A DNA stretch of 64,000 bases from Halomonas jincaotanensis (GCF_018448785.1 NZ_JAHCLU010000008.1:144916-208915); one strand, 5' to 3'; shown: positions 1 to 9,839, counted from the first letter of the stretch. Made by a program: numbers and translations. Notes: a model not told the origin generated them from the sequence alone.

Positions 1-787
1 GGGGCAGCACGATGGTATGCGTCTCGGCATGGGGCAGGTCGAAGGAGCCGCCCAGGGTGTGGCAGAGCTTGTGATGCAGCGACATCCCGACGGAGCCGAG
101 GCAGGCACCGCACAGCCAGGCGCCATAGAGGGCATCCGAGCGGGCCTGATGGTCACCGGGGTTGTCGGCGATGATCGGCAGGCTACGGGCGAGTGCGGCA
201 ATGCCCTCTTCCGCCATCAGCGAGATGACCGGGTTGCGATCCTGGGCGTAGAGTGCTTCCACCGCATGGGCGATGGCGTTGATGCCGCTGGTGCCGGACA
301 TGCCGACGGGCAGGCCCAGCGTCAGGTCGACGTCATAGACAACCACCTCGGGCAGCACCTTGAGAGTGCGCTGCGTCGTCTTGACGCCATCCTGGGTTTC
401 GCCGAGGATCGGCGTCATCTCGGAACCGGCGTAGGTGGTGGGAACCGCCACCTGCGGAAGATCAGTGCGCAAGGCAATGGCTTTGCCCAGGCCGATGGTG
501 GAACCGCCACCGATGGCAACCACACCATCGATATCGAGAGAGGCGATGATCGGTAGTGCCTTTTCGGTGACCTCGACCGGGGTGTGCATCCGGGCCTCGG
601 CGAAGATGCCCGCGCCCCGCTCGCCGAGCTGCTCGAGTACCTGGCGTGCCTGGCCCTCCTGCTCCGGCGTGGAGAGCACCAGCACTCGGTGGCAACCCAG
701 CGACGCCACTTCCTCGGCCAGCCGGGAGAGCGTCCCATGACCGAAGATGACCCGTGAAGGCAATCCGTTATAGATGAATGGCGTCAT
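1..787 (-). CDS. Maleylacetate reductase-like iron-containing alcohol dehydrogenase (3' part beyond window)
   Basis: The gene runs off the left edge; 262 residues are visible of the roughly 350 usual for the family. Translation starts at 787 (MTPFIYNGLPSRVIFGHGTL), which resembles the N-terminus of maleylacetate reductases. These reduce maleylacetate to 3-oxoadipate with NAD(P)H at the end of chlorocatechol, hydroxyquinol and resorcinol degradation. A nucleotide-binding GGGSTIGLGKAIA segment and a later His-rich HHKLCHTLGG / LPHAETHT stretch, typical of the metal site region, are visible. It lies 96 nt downstream of the ABC importer ATPase on the same strand, so it is probably the last visible gene of that operon. 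The family call is firm; the exact substrate is inferred. Confidence 0.8.
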   Translation of the reverse strand, partial: MTPFIYNGLPSRVIFGHGTLSRLAEEVASLGCHRVLVLSTPEQEGQARQVLEQLGERGAGIFAEARMHTPVEVTEKALPIIASLDIDGVVAIGGGSTIGLGKAIALRTDLPQVAVPTTYAGSEMTPILGETQDGVKTTQRTLKVLPEVVVYDVDLTLGLPVGMSGTSGINAIAHAVEALYAQDRNPVISLMAEEGIAALARSLPIIADNPGDHQARSDALYGAWLCGACLGSVGMSLHHKLCHTLGGSFDLPHAETHTIVLP

Positions 788-883
788 GATGGAGTCCTCA
801 TTGCTGCCGTGAGTTTCCCGTCGCCGCCTCGAAGAAGGCGACGCACGTCGTGGTTTCGAAAGGATGAAGGTAACGTGAGCGCG

Positions 884-2470
884 TCAGGGCGCCGCCGCAT
901 CATCGGTGGTGACAGCAGCAGCCCTGGGCGCCTTCGTAACCTGCCCGGTGATTGCCTGCACCAGTTCATCCTCGGATACCGCGTCGCCGTCGAACTCCGC
1001 CGTGATCCGTCCGTCATACATAGCGATGATGCGGTTGCTGACGCCGAGGACCTCGGGCATTTCGGAGGAGATCACCAGTACGGCGTATCCCGATCTCGCC
1101 AATTCCTTGATCAGGGCATGAATCTCGGCCTTGGAGCCGACGTCGATCCCCCGGGTCGGCTCGTCCAGAATCAACAGCTTCGGATGTGTGTGCAGCCATT
1201 TGCCGATGACGATCTTCTGCTGGTTGCCACCGCTGAGGTTGCCGACCTTCTGTCGCCAGCTCGGCGTCTTGATCTTCATCGCTGACTGATACTTGTCGTG
1301 GACCACTTTCTCGGCACTGGTCTTCATGAACCCCATCGACGACACGCTGCCCAGGGCAGACAGCGTCATGTTGTCGCGACAGTTCATCCCCAGGATAAGG
1401 CCCTGGTCCTTACGATCCTCCGGTACCAGGGCAATGCCCTTTTCCACCGCCTCATGGCTGGAAAGAATCGTCTGGGCCCTGCCTTCGAGAAGGATCTCGC
1501 CGGCCGAGGGACGGCGCAGCCCGAAGACGGTTTCGGCGACCTCTGACCGTCCCGCCCCCACCAGGCCGTACATGCCGACGATCTCGCCCTTGCGCACATT
1601 AAAGCTCACGTCTTCGAAGACCCCATCCACCGTGAGGTGACGAAGCTCCAGCATGTTCTCCTTGAAATCGTGGGGTTTGCTGGCGTAGTCGAGTTCGAGG
1701 CTGCGACCGATCATCAGTTTGGTGACCTCATCCTCATTGGTCTCAACGGTGTTGACGGTCCCGTTGTATTCGCCGTCCCTGAGCACCGTGATCCGCTGGG
1801 AAAGATGAAAGATTTCGTCCATGCGATGCGAGATGTAGACGATGCCGACGCCCTGCTCCTGCAGGGTTTTGATGATCTCGTACAACACCGGCTTCTCGTG
1901 ATCGGTCAGGGAGGCGGTCGGCTCGTCGAAGACCACGACCTTGGGGGTGAAGACCAGCGCGCGCGCTATCTCGACCATCTGTTTCTTGGCAATCGACAGA
2001 TGACTGACCATATCCCGCGACGTAAAGGAACACTTGAGCCGCTGGAGTATTTCGGTACTGTCCGCGTGCAACTTCTTCCAATCGACGCGGTTTCCCCATT
2101 TGAGCGGCAGACTGCCCAGATAGATGTTCTCGGCCACCGACATCTCGGGCACCAATGACTGCTCCTGATGAATCAGCACGATGCCGCTCTTCTTGGCCTG
2201 CTTGGGGTTCTCGAAGGACTTTTCTTCCCCCTCGAGAATGATCTTTCCCCCGTTGGGTTGGTGCTTGCCGGCAAGCACCTTCATCAGCGTCGATTTGCCG
2301 GCACCGTTCTCGCCGAGCAGTGCATGCACCTCGCCGGGCCGGACGTCGAAGCTCACCTTATTGAGGGCCACGACACCCGGAAACTTCTTGGTGATATCGA
2401 TTAGTGAAAGCACAGGCGCCACTGAACCAGCATGATCGGCAAAATGACGGCTGGAAGCTGACGTCTTCAT
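884..2470 (-). CDS. CUT2-family sugar ABC transporter, double ATP-binding protein
   Basis: A 528-residue protein with two fused ABC ATPase domains, as in RbsA, MglA and XylG. The first domain has Walker A GENGAGKST (about residues 53-61) and Walker B VVFDEPTAS near 180. The second has the degenerate GLVGAGRSEV near 305, LSGGNQQK near 416 and LDEPTRGID near 438, the usual asymmetry of this family. It powers uptake through the two permeases encoded just upstream. Its ATG overlaps the stop of the preceding permease by four bases (ATGA), indicating translational coupling. The N-terminal extension of about 18 residues before the ABC domain is slightly longer than usual. The transported substrate cannot be read from the ATPase. 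Confidence 0.93.
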   Translation of the reverse strand: MKTSASSRHFADHAGSVAPVLSLIDITKKFPGVVALNKVSFDVRPGEVHALLGENGAGKSTLMKVLAGKHQPNGGKIILEGEEKSFENPKQAKKSGIVLIHQEQSLVPEMSVAENIYLGSLPLKWGNRVDWKKLHADSTEILQRLKCSFTSRDMVSHLSIAKKQMVEIARALVFTPKVVVFDEPTASLTDHEKPVLYEIIKTLQEQGVGIVYISHRMDEIFHLSQRITVLRDGEYNGTVNTVETNEDEVTKLMIGRSLELDYASKPHDFKENMLELRHLTVDGVFEDVSFNVRKGEIVGMYGLVGAGRSEVAETVFGLRRPSAGEILLEGRAQTILSSHEAVEKGIALVPEDRKDQGLILGMNCRDNMTLSALGSVSSMGFMKTSAEKVVHDKYQSAMKIKTPSWRQKVGNLSGGNQQKIVIGKWLHTHPKLLILDEPTRGIDVGSKAEIHALIKELARSGYAVLVISSEMPEVLGVSNRIIAMYDGRITAEFDGDAVSEDELVQAITGQVTKAPRAAAVTTDDAAAP

Positions 2471-3438
2471 ATGCTGACTCCCTTGCTGGCATGGACATTG
2501 AGCTTCTGGTCGATGATCAGGACGGAAATCAGGATCACCCCGAGAATCACCAGCACGTAGAAGGCCGGCACCTGCATCATGTTCATGCCATTGCGGAGGA
2601 TGCCGATGGCGAGCACGCCGCCGAGGGTGCCCGTGATGCTGCCGTAACCCCCCGTCAGCTTGGTGCCACCGAGCACCACGGCGGTGATGGTCCAGAGTTC
2701 ATAGTCACGCCCCAGGTTGGGCGTTGCCGCCCCCATCTGGGTTGCCAGGAGCACACCCGCCAGGGCGGCGAAGAAGCCCACGATGATGAAATTGATCGTC
2801 ATATGGCGACCGATGCGAATCCCGGCGTCCAGCGCCGCTTCGGCGTTGCCGCCCACGGCGAAGGTGTTGCGACCGTGGCCGGTCTTCTTCAAGACCAGGT
2901 GCATCACCAGGGCGCAGACGAGAAAAATGATGGCCAGCAGGGGAAAGGGGCCGATCGTGGCGGCACCGAAGTCCGAAAAGGCGAAGTTGGTCGCGTAGAA
3001 CGATTGTTCCTCGGTGTAGACGAAGATCAGGCCACGGACACCGATCATCGCCCCCAGCGTCACAATGAAGGCGTTGACGCCGGTCTTCCAGACGATCAGA
3101 CCATTGATGGCGCCGATAATCAGACCCGACGCCAGGGCCGCTATCACCGCCACCGCCAGGCCGTAGTCTTGCAGCCCCACCGACAGTGACGCCGCCAGAC
3201 CCAGGATGGCGCCAACGGAGAGATCGATATTGCCGTTGATCATCACGTAGGTCATGCCCAGCGCAATCAACCCGATGGTCGAGGTCTGCACCAGAATATT
3301 CGTTAGATTGCCGACCGACAGAAAGTAATCGGACATGAAGCTGAAGAAGACGGTAATAACGATGACGAATACCCATATCGGCTGTATGAAACCGCCACCC
3401 TTGAGAAAACCCTTCACATCAATCATGTTGTTCACCAT
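2467..3438 (-). CDS. CUT2-family sugar ABC transporter permease (second)
   Basis: A membrane permease of the RbsC type, about 323 residues, with alternating hydrophobic helices and the family EAA-like region (AVGGNAEAALDAGIRIG). The open frame continues upstream over the neighbouring permease, but that extension is low-complexity shadow sequence. I place the start at 3438 (MVNNMIDVKG), two bases after the previous stop. An alternative ATG at 3426 (MIDVKG) has a GGTGA five bases upstream and is equally acceptable. It sits between the first permease and the ATPase in one operon. Two different RbsC-type permeases imply a heterodimeric channel rather than the homodimer of ribose systems. Confidence 0.9.
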   Translation of the reverse strand: MVNNMIDVKGFLKGGGFIQPIWVFVIVITVFFSFMSDYFLSVGNLTNILVQTSTIGLIALGMTYVMINGNIDLSVGAILGLAASLSVGLQDYGLAVAVIAALASGLIIGAINGLIVWKTGVNAFIVTLGAMIGVRGLIFVYTEEQSFYATNFAFSDFGAATIGPFPLLAIIFLVCALVMHLVLKKTGHGRNTFAVGGNAEAALDAGIRIGRHMTINFIIVGFFAALAGVLLATQMGAATPNLGRDYELWTITAVVLGGTKLTGGYGSITGTLGGVLAIGILRNGMNMMQVPAFYVLVILGVILISVLIIDQKLNVHASKGVSI

Positions 3439-3440
3439 GT

Positions 3441-4451
3441 TCAAGAATGGGTCGTGAGCAGGCGCTTGCGCTTGTTGGCAAGGTCCAGCCAGACAGCCAG
3501 GATGATGATCACCCAGGTGACGAGCCATTGGGTGTAGTAGGGATAGCCCATCAGCAAAAGTCCGTTCTGGATGAAGCCGAGAATCAGAACCCCTATCACG
3601 GTCTTCCAGATGCTCCCGGCGCCGCCCAGGAGGCTGGTACCCCCCAGAATGATCCCCGCCAACACCAGCAACTCGTATCCCTGACCCACATTGTTCTGGG
3701 AACCCATGACGCGTGACCCCAGCACCAGGGCGGCACAGGCAACGCAGAAGGCCGAGATCAGATAGGTACTGAAGACGCACCAATTCTTCCTGATACCCGA
3801 ATAGACGGCGGCCACTGGGTTACCCCCGACGGCGAAAATTCGTCTGCCGTAGCTGGTGTAGGACATGACGATCTGCACGATAATGGCCAGGACGGCGAAG
3901 ATGACGACGGGTACCGCAATCCCCGCGACGTAGCCGCGACCGAAGACCGAGAACCAGGTACTGTCCTGGTTGGCGATATCGACGTTCTGGCCACCGCTAT
4001 AGATCAGGATGCCGCCCTGGATCGCCGACAGCATCGCCAAGGTCACGATCAGCGAATTCAGCCGCATGAAGCCCACTAGAAAACCATTGATTGCCCCTAC
4101 CAGAAGCGTCAGGGCGAACATGAGAATGATGGCAGTGGTGGGCCCGACCTTGTCGTGGAGATCGACGACCAGCACGGTAGCGAAGGAAAGCATTGACCCG
4201 ACCGACAGGTCCAGATTGCCGCCGATGATCACAACGGTCACCCCAACGGCGATGATGCCAATGATCGACGCCTGACGAACCACCGTCATGATGTTGGACT
4301 GCGAGAGAAACTGCTCGGAAAAGAAAGAGAACACCACCATGCTGAGCAGGAAAAAGATCAAGATTCCCTGAGCCGACAGAAAACTCAACAGGCCCGACTT
4401 GCTTACCCCACCAAACATCAAACGATTATTGCCTTGTTCTGCAGTAGCCAT
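3441..4451 (-). CDS. CUT2-family sugar ABC transporter permease (first)
   Basis: An RbsC-type inner-membrane permease of 336 residues with about eight to ten hydrophobic helices. The cytoplasmic coupling region reads FAVGGNPVAAVYSGIRKN. I chose the ATG at 4451 (MATAEQGNNR) because AGGTGA lies six bases upstream; the longer in-frame start at 4505 has no such site. It follows the binding protein gene and precedes the second permease with almost no gap, so the proteins are made together and probably form the translocation pore as a heterodimer. It shares the overall pattern of the second permease, but the two are clearly diverged. Confidence 0.9.
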   Translation of the reverse strand: MATAEQGNNRLMFGGVSKSGLLSFLSAQGILIFFLLSMVVFSFFSEQFLSQSNIMTVVRQASIIGIIAVGVTVVIIGGNLDLSVGSMLSFATVLVVDLHDKVGPTTAIILMFALTLLVGAINGFLVGFMRLNSLIVTLAMLSAIQGGILIYSGGQNVDIANQDSTWFSVFGRGYVAGIAVPVVIFAVLAIIVQIVMSYTSYGRRIFAVGGNPVAAVYSGIRKNWCVFSTYLISAFCVACAALVLGSRVMGSQNNVGQGYELLVLAGIILGGTSLLGGAGSIWKTVIGVLILGFIQNGLLLMGYPYYTQWLVTWVIIILAVWLDLANKRKRLLTTHS

Positions 4452-4636
4452 ATTGCTCACCTGCCTTGATACCGCCTTGTGCTTTTTACTGCCTATCGCC
4501 GACAAACAGATATCTAACTATCAGCGATGGCAGACTTAACACCGGAAACAAAAAACTCATGCATCCGATGGAAAAGACAAGGCGCATTGACAAAGGATTG
4601 CTCACGAACTGTTCGCGAGCCGCGAATCCTGACGCA

Positions 4637-5575
4637 TCAGAAGACAGGCTTTTCAAACTCGCCAATATTGGCAGCCGTGATCTTGGGTGTTTCGAAGAAG
4701 TTCATCTTCGGCACTTTCTTTCCCGCCAGGATATCCAGCGCTGTCTGCAGTGCTGCTTCGGCATCATCGACAGGAGACTGATAGATGGAGCCATAGTACT
4801 CGCCACGCTCGATGGCCTCGTAACCCACGGCAAAGTTGGTGGCACCGATAAAGACCATTCCCTCAGCCCTTTCCGCCCCCTTGGCCGCATTCAAGGCACC
4901 CACCCCCATGTTGTCATCGCCGGCATAGACGCCGTCAATGTCGTCATACTTGGTGAGGAAGTTTTCCATTACGCGCTGGGCCTTCTCACGGTTCCAGTCG
5001 CCGGGCTGGGTCTCCACGAGTTCAACGCCGGGGCATGCCTCCGCCAGCCGCTCCTCGAAGCCCTGAGAGCGTTCCATGGCCGTGGTATAACCCGGCTGGC
5101 CGGCAATCTGGACAATCCGTCCCTCACCATCAAGGGCATCGCACATCATCTCGGCAGATGAGATGCCCTGTTGGACATTGTCAGGCCCGGAGAAAGCGGC
5201 GATGAATTCCAACCCGGCTTCGGCGATTTTCGAGTTGGTCACGATGACAGGAATACCGGCTCGATGGGCTTGGCGAATGGCAGGTATAACGGCTTGTCCA
5301 TTAGTCGGCCATATGATGATGGCGTCAACTCGTTGTTGAATCAGATTATTGACTTGACCAATTTGGCGTGCCACATCTCCACCGGCATCGAGGATAACGA
5401 CTTCGACATTGTCGTTCGCTTCAGCCGCTTCTTCAAAAGCACTTTCGTAGGTTGTCTGATAACTATCGACACCCACATTATTTTGCGTAATGCCTATTTT
5501 ATAGGGCCCATCTGCAAACGCAGTAGTCGCAAATGCCATGAAGATAGAGGCTGCCAGCGTGGATTTCTTGAACAT
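4637..5575 (-). CDS. Sugar-type ABC transporter periplasmic substrate-binding protein
   Basis: A 312-residue periplasmic binding protein of the RbsB-like Peripla_BP_4 family. Residues 1-21 form a Sec signal peptide ending AFA, and the mature protein opens with KIGITQNNVGVDSYQ. Family features include the hinge-type segment DAIIIWPTNGQAVIPAI and the binding-lobe segment VYAGDDNMGVGALNA. It is the first gene of the minus-strand importer operon; AGGAG lies seven bases before the ATG. The following 185 nt to the first permease is the largest gap inside the operon, which often allows the binding protein to be made in excess. A pentose, hexose or polyol ligand is usual for the family. The maleylacetate reductase downstream makes an aromatic or unusual sugar ligand possible. 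Confidence 0.92.
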   Translation of the reverse strand: MFKKSTLAASIFMAFATTAFADGPYKIGITQNNVGVDSYQTTYESAFEEAAEANDNVEVVILDAGGDVARQIGQVNNLIQQRVDAIIIWPTNGQAVIPAIRQAHRAGIPVIVTNSKIAEAGLEFIAAFSGPDNVQQGISSAEMMCDALDGEGRIVQIAGQPGYTTAMERSQGFEERLAEACPGVELVETQPGDWNREKAQRVMENFLTKYDDIDGVYAGDDNMGVGALNAAKGAERAEGMVFIGATNFAVGYEAIERGEYYGSIYQSPVDDAEAALQTALDILAGKKVPKMNFFETPKITAANIGEFEKPVF

Positions 5576-5756
5576 GATACTCTCCTGACGTTCTAATATT
5601 TATTCTTCGACATGCCTATCTGCAAGTCGGGTATTGGAGCTTAGTGCCGGCCCTCGTTTAGGCGCAACGCAGCTGCCAGAGAGAAATGACCAATCTGGTT
5701 ATTTTGGGTTCGCTGGCGCTTGATGGAAGAAATGTCCTGAATGCTGTCCAGATGGC

Positions 5757-5790
5757 AAAAGCCCCCGCCTGTTGTTACAGGCGGGGGCTT
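5757..5790 (-). terminator. Rho-independent terminator of ilvE
   Basis: A perfect 11-bp stem, GCCCCCGCCTG (5761-5771) against CAGGCGGGGGC (5778-5788), closes a six-base loop. On the minus strand it is followed by TTTT. It lies 35 nt past the ilvE stop and should also insulate the importer operon promoter just beyond. Confidence 0.9.
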
Positions 5791-5824
5791 CAGAGGCTCC
5801 AGGAGCCCGGTTCAAGACAGCGAT

Positions 5825-6748
5825 TCACGCCACCGGTGTCAGCCAGTCGGCATCCAGCGTCTGCTTGCCCCGGACCAGGTCGAAGTACAGCGATTGGATC
5901 TTCTCGGTGATCGGGCCGCGGCGGCCCTCGCCGATATTGCGTCCATCGAGTTCTCGAATCGGCAGCACCTCCGCGGCGGTCCCGGTGAAGAAAGCCTCGT
6001 CGGCAATGTAGATCTCGTCGCGGGTTAGCAGCTTCTCTCGCAATTCATAGCCCAGATGCTCGGCCATGTGCAGCACGGTGTTGCGGGTAATGCCATTCAG
6101 GCAGGACGTCAGCATCGGGGTGTAGATGACCCCGTTCTTGACCACGAAAAGGTTCTCGCCGGAGCCCTCGGCGGCATAGCCCTGAGGGTCTAGCAGCAGG
6201 GCCTCGTCGTAGCCACCGCGCTGTGCCTCGGCCAGCGCCATCATCGAATTGATGTACTGACCGTTGGCCTTGGCCCGCGTCACGGCAATGTTGACGTGAT
6301 GGCGAGTAAAGGAGGAGGTCTGCACCTTGATGCCGAGCTCACGTGACTCGGGCGACATGTATGACGGCCACTCCCAGGCGGCGACGATCACGTGGGTCTT
6401 GAGGTTGTCGGCGCGCAGCCCCATGCCTTCGCTGCCGAAGAACACCATGGGGCGCAGGTAGGCTTCCTCGAGACCGTTCTCGCGTACGGCGGCCCGACAC
6501 GCCTCATTGATCGTCTCCCTCTCATGCGGCATCGGCATGCCGAGAATCTTGGCGGAGTCGAAGAGACGGTCGGTGTGCTCCTTGAGGCGGAATATCGCCG
6601 TGCCCTGCTCGGTGGCATAGGCTCGCACGCCCTCGAAACAGCCCATGCCGTAATGCAGGGTGTGGGTCAGCACGTGCACCTTGGCATCGCGCCAGGGAAC
6701 CAGTTCGCCATCGAACCAGATGAGACCGTCACGGTCAGCCATCGACAT
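5825..6748 (-). CDS. ilvE: Branched-chain amino acid aminotransferase IlvE
   Basis: A 307-residue class IV PLP aminotransferase that carries out the last step of isoleucine, leucine and valine synthesis, transferring the amino group from glutamate to the 2-oxo acids. The sequence begins MADRDGLIWFDGELVPWRDA after a short leader and contains HYGMGCFEGVRAY, the PLP-lysine region TRAKANGQYINSMMA near residue 160, and the C-terminal cofactor loop FFTGTAAEVLPIRELD. Length matches enterobacterial IlvE (about 309). It lies 100 nt after glnE on the same strand; a glnE-ilvE pair is common in Pseudomonas-like gammaproteobacteria. A strong terminator follows. Confidence 0.97.
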   Translation of the reverse strand: MSMADRDGLIWFDGELVPWRDAKVHVLTHTLHYGMGCFEGVRAYATEQGTAIFRLKEHTDRLFDSAKILGMPMPHERETINEACRAAVRENGLEEAYLRPMVFFGSEGMGLRADNLKTHVIVAAWEWPSYMSPESRELGIKVQTSSFTRHHVNIAVTRAKANGQYINSMMALAEAQRGGYDEALLLDPQGYAAEGSGENLFVVKNGVIYTPMLTSCLNGITRNTVLHMAEHLGYELREKLLTRDEIYIADEAFFTGTAAEVLPIRELDGRNIGEGRRGPITEKIQSLYFDLVRGKQTLDADWLTPVA

Positions 6749-6848
6749 AATCTACGTCCTTTCGTGTGCTCTGCGTGTTGTCGTCAAATTCGTCTGTCTA
6801 CAGACGTCGGCTTCGGCTGCCTGACGAGGCGTCATTACTGCGGCGCCG

Positions 6849-9839
6849 TCATTGTGGCGCCTCCTGTGGCTCGAGCAGGCGCTGCCAGAGTTCGATCACG
6901 GCCTGACGATGCGATTGGAAATCGGCGTCGCGCCCCCGCTTCGCCTCGCGGGTCAGGGAGGCACGGTGGACGGCACTGCGGTAAGCAAGGTAGGCGTCGC
7001 GCAAGCGCTGGCAATCCTGCCCCGGCAGGCGACCGGTCGCTTCCAAGGTTTCCAGAATACGAATATTGTCGCTCCACGCCAATAGATCGGGCGTTTCCCG
7101 CGACATGGAAAGTACCGCGAACTGACACAGGAACTCGATATCGACCATGCCGCCGGGGTCGTGCTTCAGGTCGAAATCGTCGCTCTTGCCCTTGCTGGCC
7201 AGATGATCGCGCATCCTGTGGCGCATCTTGACCACCTCGACGCGCAGCGCCTCGAGATCACGTGTACCCGCAAGAATCTCGCCACGGATCGCGGCGAAAC
7301 GCTCGGCGAGAGTCGCATTACCGGCGACCACCCGCGCCCTCACCAACGCCTGATGCTCCCAGGTCCAGGCCTGGTGGTGCTGGTAGTCGGCGAAGGCTTC
7401 CAGCGGCGTGACCAGAAGCCCGGAGTTACCTGAGGGCCGCAGGCGCATGTCCACCTCGTAGAGGGTCCCGGAAGGTGTTACGGCGGAGAGCAGATGGATG
7501 ATCCGCTGCCCCAGGCGCGTGAAGAACACGGCGTTGTCCAACGGTCGCTTGCCGTCGGTGCTTCCCTGGCTTGCGCCATCATGGATGAACACCAGATCCA
7601 GGTCGGAATCGTAGCCCAGCTCGATGCCACCGAGCTTGCCATACCCGACGACCAGGAACTCGGGCTCGGCACCGGCACGCTCCCCGTCACGACGCTGGGG
7701 AAAACCGTGCTTGCGCGTCAGGTGCTTCCAGGCCATGGCCAGCACCGCCTCGAGGATCACCTCGGCAATATAGGTGAGATAGTCGCTGACCTTCATCAGG
7801 TGCCGCGTACCGGCGATATCCGAGGCCGCCACGTGGAGCACCTGGGCGTGTTTAAAAACACGCAAGGCCTCGAGCTGGGCCTCCTCGTCGTCCTCGGGAA
7901 GGCGGGCCAAGGCCTGGCGCAGCTCGTCCGAGAGCAGTGCCTTGTCGGCCGGGGTGTAGAGCGTCTCGGGGGTCAACAGCTCGTCCAGCAGGACCGGGTG
8001 GCGGGCCAGCTGCTCGGCGATCCAGGGGCTCGCCCCGCATAGCCCCATCAGGTGCCCCAAGGCGTCGGGATTCTCGCGCAGCAGCGCCAGATAGGCGGTG
8101 CGTCGCAATACCGACTCGATCAGTGGCAGCACCCGCTCAAGCGAGGTGTCCGGTGCATCACTGCCTGCCACGGCGTCGAGCAGCATCGGCATCAGTGCAT
8201 CGAGGCGGTCGAAGCCGATGCGCTGCATGGCCTTTACCTGACGTGAATGACACAACGTTCGCAAGCGCTTCACAGCGCCATCCGGTGCCGCGAAACCGGC
8301 CGCTTCCAGCAGTGCCGAAGCCTCGCCATCTTCGAGCTCGTCACGCCACAGCGCACGCCACTCCTCCAGGCTGACCGCCACGTTCTCCTCGGTGTCGTCG
8401 GCGTCTTCCACCTCGTCTTCGGGATCGGCAATCACCGCATCGAAGTGGCGGCGCACGCGACTGCGGACTTCATCCAGCCGTGCCATCACCGCCGGCCAGT
8501 CCGCCATGCCGAGTGCCAGGGCCACGCGCTCGCGGTCGGCGTCGTCCTCGGGCAGGGTCTGGGTTTGACGGTCCTCCAGCGCCTGCAGCACGTGCTCCAG
8601 GTCGCGCAGGAAGGCGTAATCGGGCATCAGTTCGTCGACCACCTCCTGGGGCAGCAGGCCGAGCTCGGGCAGACGCTCAAGCGCCAACTTCAGCGAAGTG
8701 ACCTGCAACTCGGTGTCGCGCCCCCCGCGAATCAACTGAAAGGCCTGGACCACGAACTCCACCTCGCGGATGCCGCCGGGGCCGAGCTTGATGTTGCCCT
8801 CCATGCCCTTGCGGCGAACCTCGCGGTTGATCATCGACTTGAGTTCACGCAACGACTCGATGGCGCCAAAATCCAGGTACTTGCGATAAACAAAGGGACG
8901 CAGGCTGGCCAGCAGCTCGGTGCCGGCCTCGCGGTCACCGGCAACCGGCCGCGCCTTGAGCATGGCGTAGCGCTCCCATTCACGGCCCTGGTCCTGGTAG
9001 TAGCCGGCAAGCATCGAGAAATTACCCACCAGCGGACCGCCATCGCCCAACGGGCGCAGGCGCATGTCGACGCGAAAGGCGAAACCGTCGGCGGTCACTG
9101 CATCGAGCGCGGTGATCAGTTTCTGACCGAGCTTGGTGAAGTATTCCTGATGCTCGATAGGCTTACGACCGCCCTCGGTCTCGCCCTTTTCGGGAAAAGC
9201 GAAGATCAGGTCGATGTCAGAGGAAAGGTTGAGTTCGCCGGCCCCCAGCTTGCCCATACCCAGCACCACCAGGCGCTGCTCGCTGCCGTCGCGGCGTGGT
9301 GCCGGACGCCCCCAGCGAGGTGCGACATGCGCCTCGAGCCAAGCCAAAGCACTTTCAAGGCAAGTCTCGGCGAGTCGCGATACTGCGGCGCCGGTCGCCC
9401 ACATGTCGACCCCCGCCGGGCGTGTCAGGTCGCGCCAGACGATGCCCAGCATACGCGCGCGACGAAAGCGGCGCACTGCTGACTGCAGTGCCGCCTCGTC
9501 CTCGGCGGCTTCGAGGCGTTCGTCCAGCCAACTTCGCAGCGTCTCGGCATCCGGGGCGGTCTCGAGCTCACCGCTGGCGTCGAGGTGAAACAGCCACTCA
9601 GGATAGCGCACCAAGGTATCGGCGGCGAAACTCGACACTGCCAGTACCCTGGCCAGCTGCTCGCGTCGCGCATCCGACAGCGCCTGCCAGTCCTCGAGGG
9701 GCGATTCGGCACCCGTCATGTCGGCCAGGTTATCGGCTTGCTCCAGCGCGGCGGCCAGCCGCTCACGAACGCGCCCCAGCGGCGGGCGCAGGGGCTCGGG
9801 AATGTCGGTCTGGGGCAGGAAATCGTCGGGAAGAGCCAT
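6849..9839 (-). CDS. glnE: Bifunctional glutamine synthetase adenylyltransferase/deadenylase GlnE
   Basis: A 996-residue GlnE that switches glutamine synthetase activity by adding or removing AMP in response to PII and glutamine. The protein has the two expected nucleotidyltransferase halves. The deadenylase half has GMGKLGAGELNLSSDIDLIF near residue 195, and the adenylyltransferase half has GYGKLGGIELGYDSDLDLVF near residue 705. Each is followed by a helical GlnD-UR-uridyltransferase-like segment. Length is close to the family norm (about 950-990). A long acidic run, PEDEVEDADDTEEN, sits in the central linker. ilvE lies downstream, probably in the same transcript. Confidence 0.97.
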   Translation of the reverse strand: MALPDDFLPQTDIPEPLRPPLGRVRERLAAALEQADNLADMTGAESPLEDWQALSDARREQLARVLAVSSFAADTLVRYPEWLFHLDASGELETAPDAETLRSWLDERLEAAEDEAALQSAVRRFRRARMLGIVWRDLTRPAGVDMWATGAAVSRLAETCLESALAWLEAHVAPRWGRPAPRRDGSEQRLVVLGMGKLGAGELNLSSDIDLIFAFPEKGETEGGRKPIEHQEYFTKLGQKLITALDAVTADGFAFRVDMRLRPLGDGGPLVGNFSMLAGYYQDQGREWERYAMLKARPVAGDREAGTELLASLRPFVYRKYLDFGAIESLRELKSMINREVRRKGMEGNIKLGPGGIREVEFVVQAFQLIRGGRDTELQVTSLKLALERLPELGLLPQEVVDELMPDYAFLRDLEHVLQALEDRQTQTLPEDDADRERVALALGMADWPAVMARLDEVRSRVRRHFDAVIADPEDEVEDADDTEENVAVSLEEWRALWRDELEDGEASALLEAAGFAAPDGAVKRLRTLCHSRQVKAMQRIGFDRLDALMPMLLDAVAGSDAPDTSLERVLPLIESVLRRTAYLALLRENPDALGHLMGLCGASPWIAEQLARHPVLLDELLTPETLYTPADKALLSDELRQALARLPEDDEEAQLEALRVFKHAQVLHVAASDIAGTRHLMKVSDYLTYIAEVILEAVLAMAWKHLTRKHGFPQRRDGERAGAEPEFLVVGYGKLGGIELGYDSDLDLVFIHDGASQGSTDGKRPLDNAVFFTRLGQRIIHLLSAVTPSGTLYEVDMRLRPSGNSGLLVTPLEAFADYQHHQAWTWEHQALVRARVVAGNATLAERFAAIRGEILAGTRDLEALRVEVVKMRHRMRDHLASKGKSDDFDLKHDPGGMVDIEFLCQFAVLSMSRETPDLLAWSDNIRILETLEATGRLPGQDCQRLRDAYLAYRSAVHRASLTREAKRGRDADFQSHRQAVIELWQRLLEPQEAPQ

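Noticed and set aside
3439..3783. Upstream extension of the second permease frame
   Set aside because: The extra 115 residues are read from a different frame of the first permease and lack membrane helices; the start at 3438 or 3426 fits the family.
8247..9482. A 411-codon open frame on the plus strand
   Set aside because: It is antisense to glnE throughout and has the Gln/His-rich shadow composition usual for high-GC antisense frames; no family motif is present.
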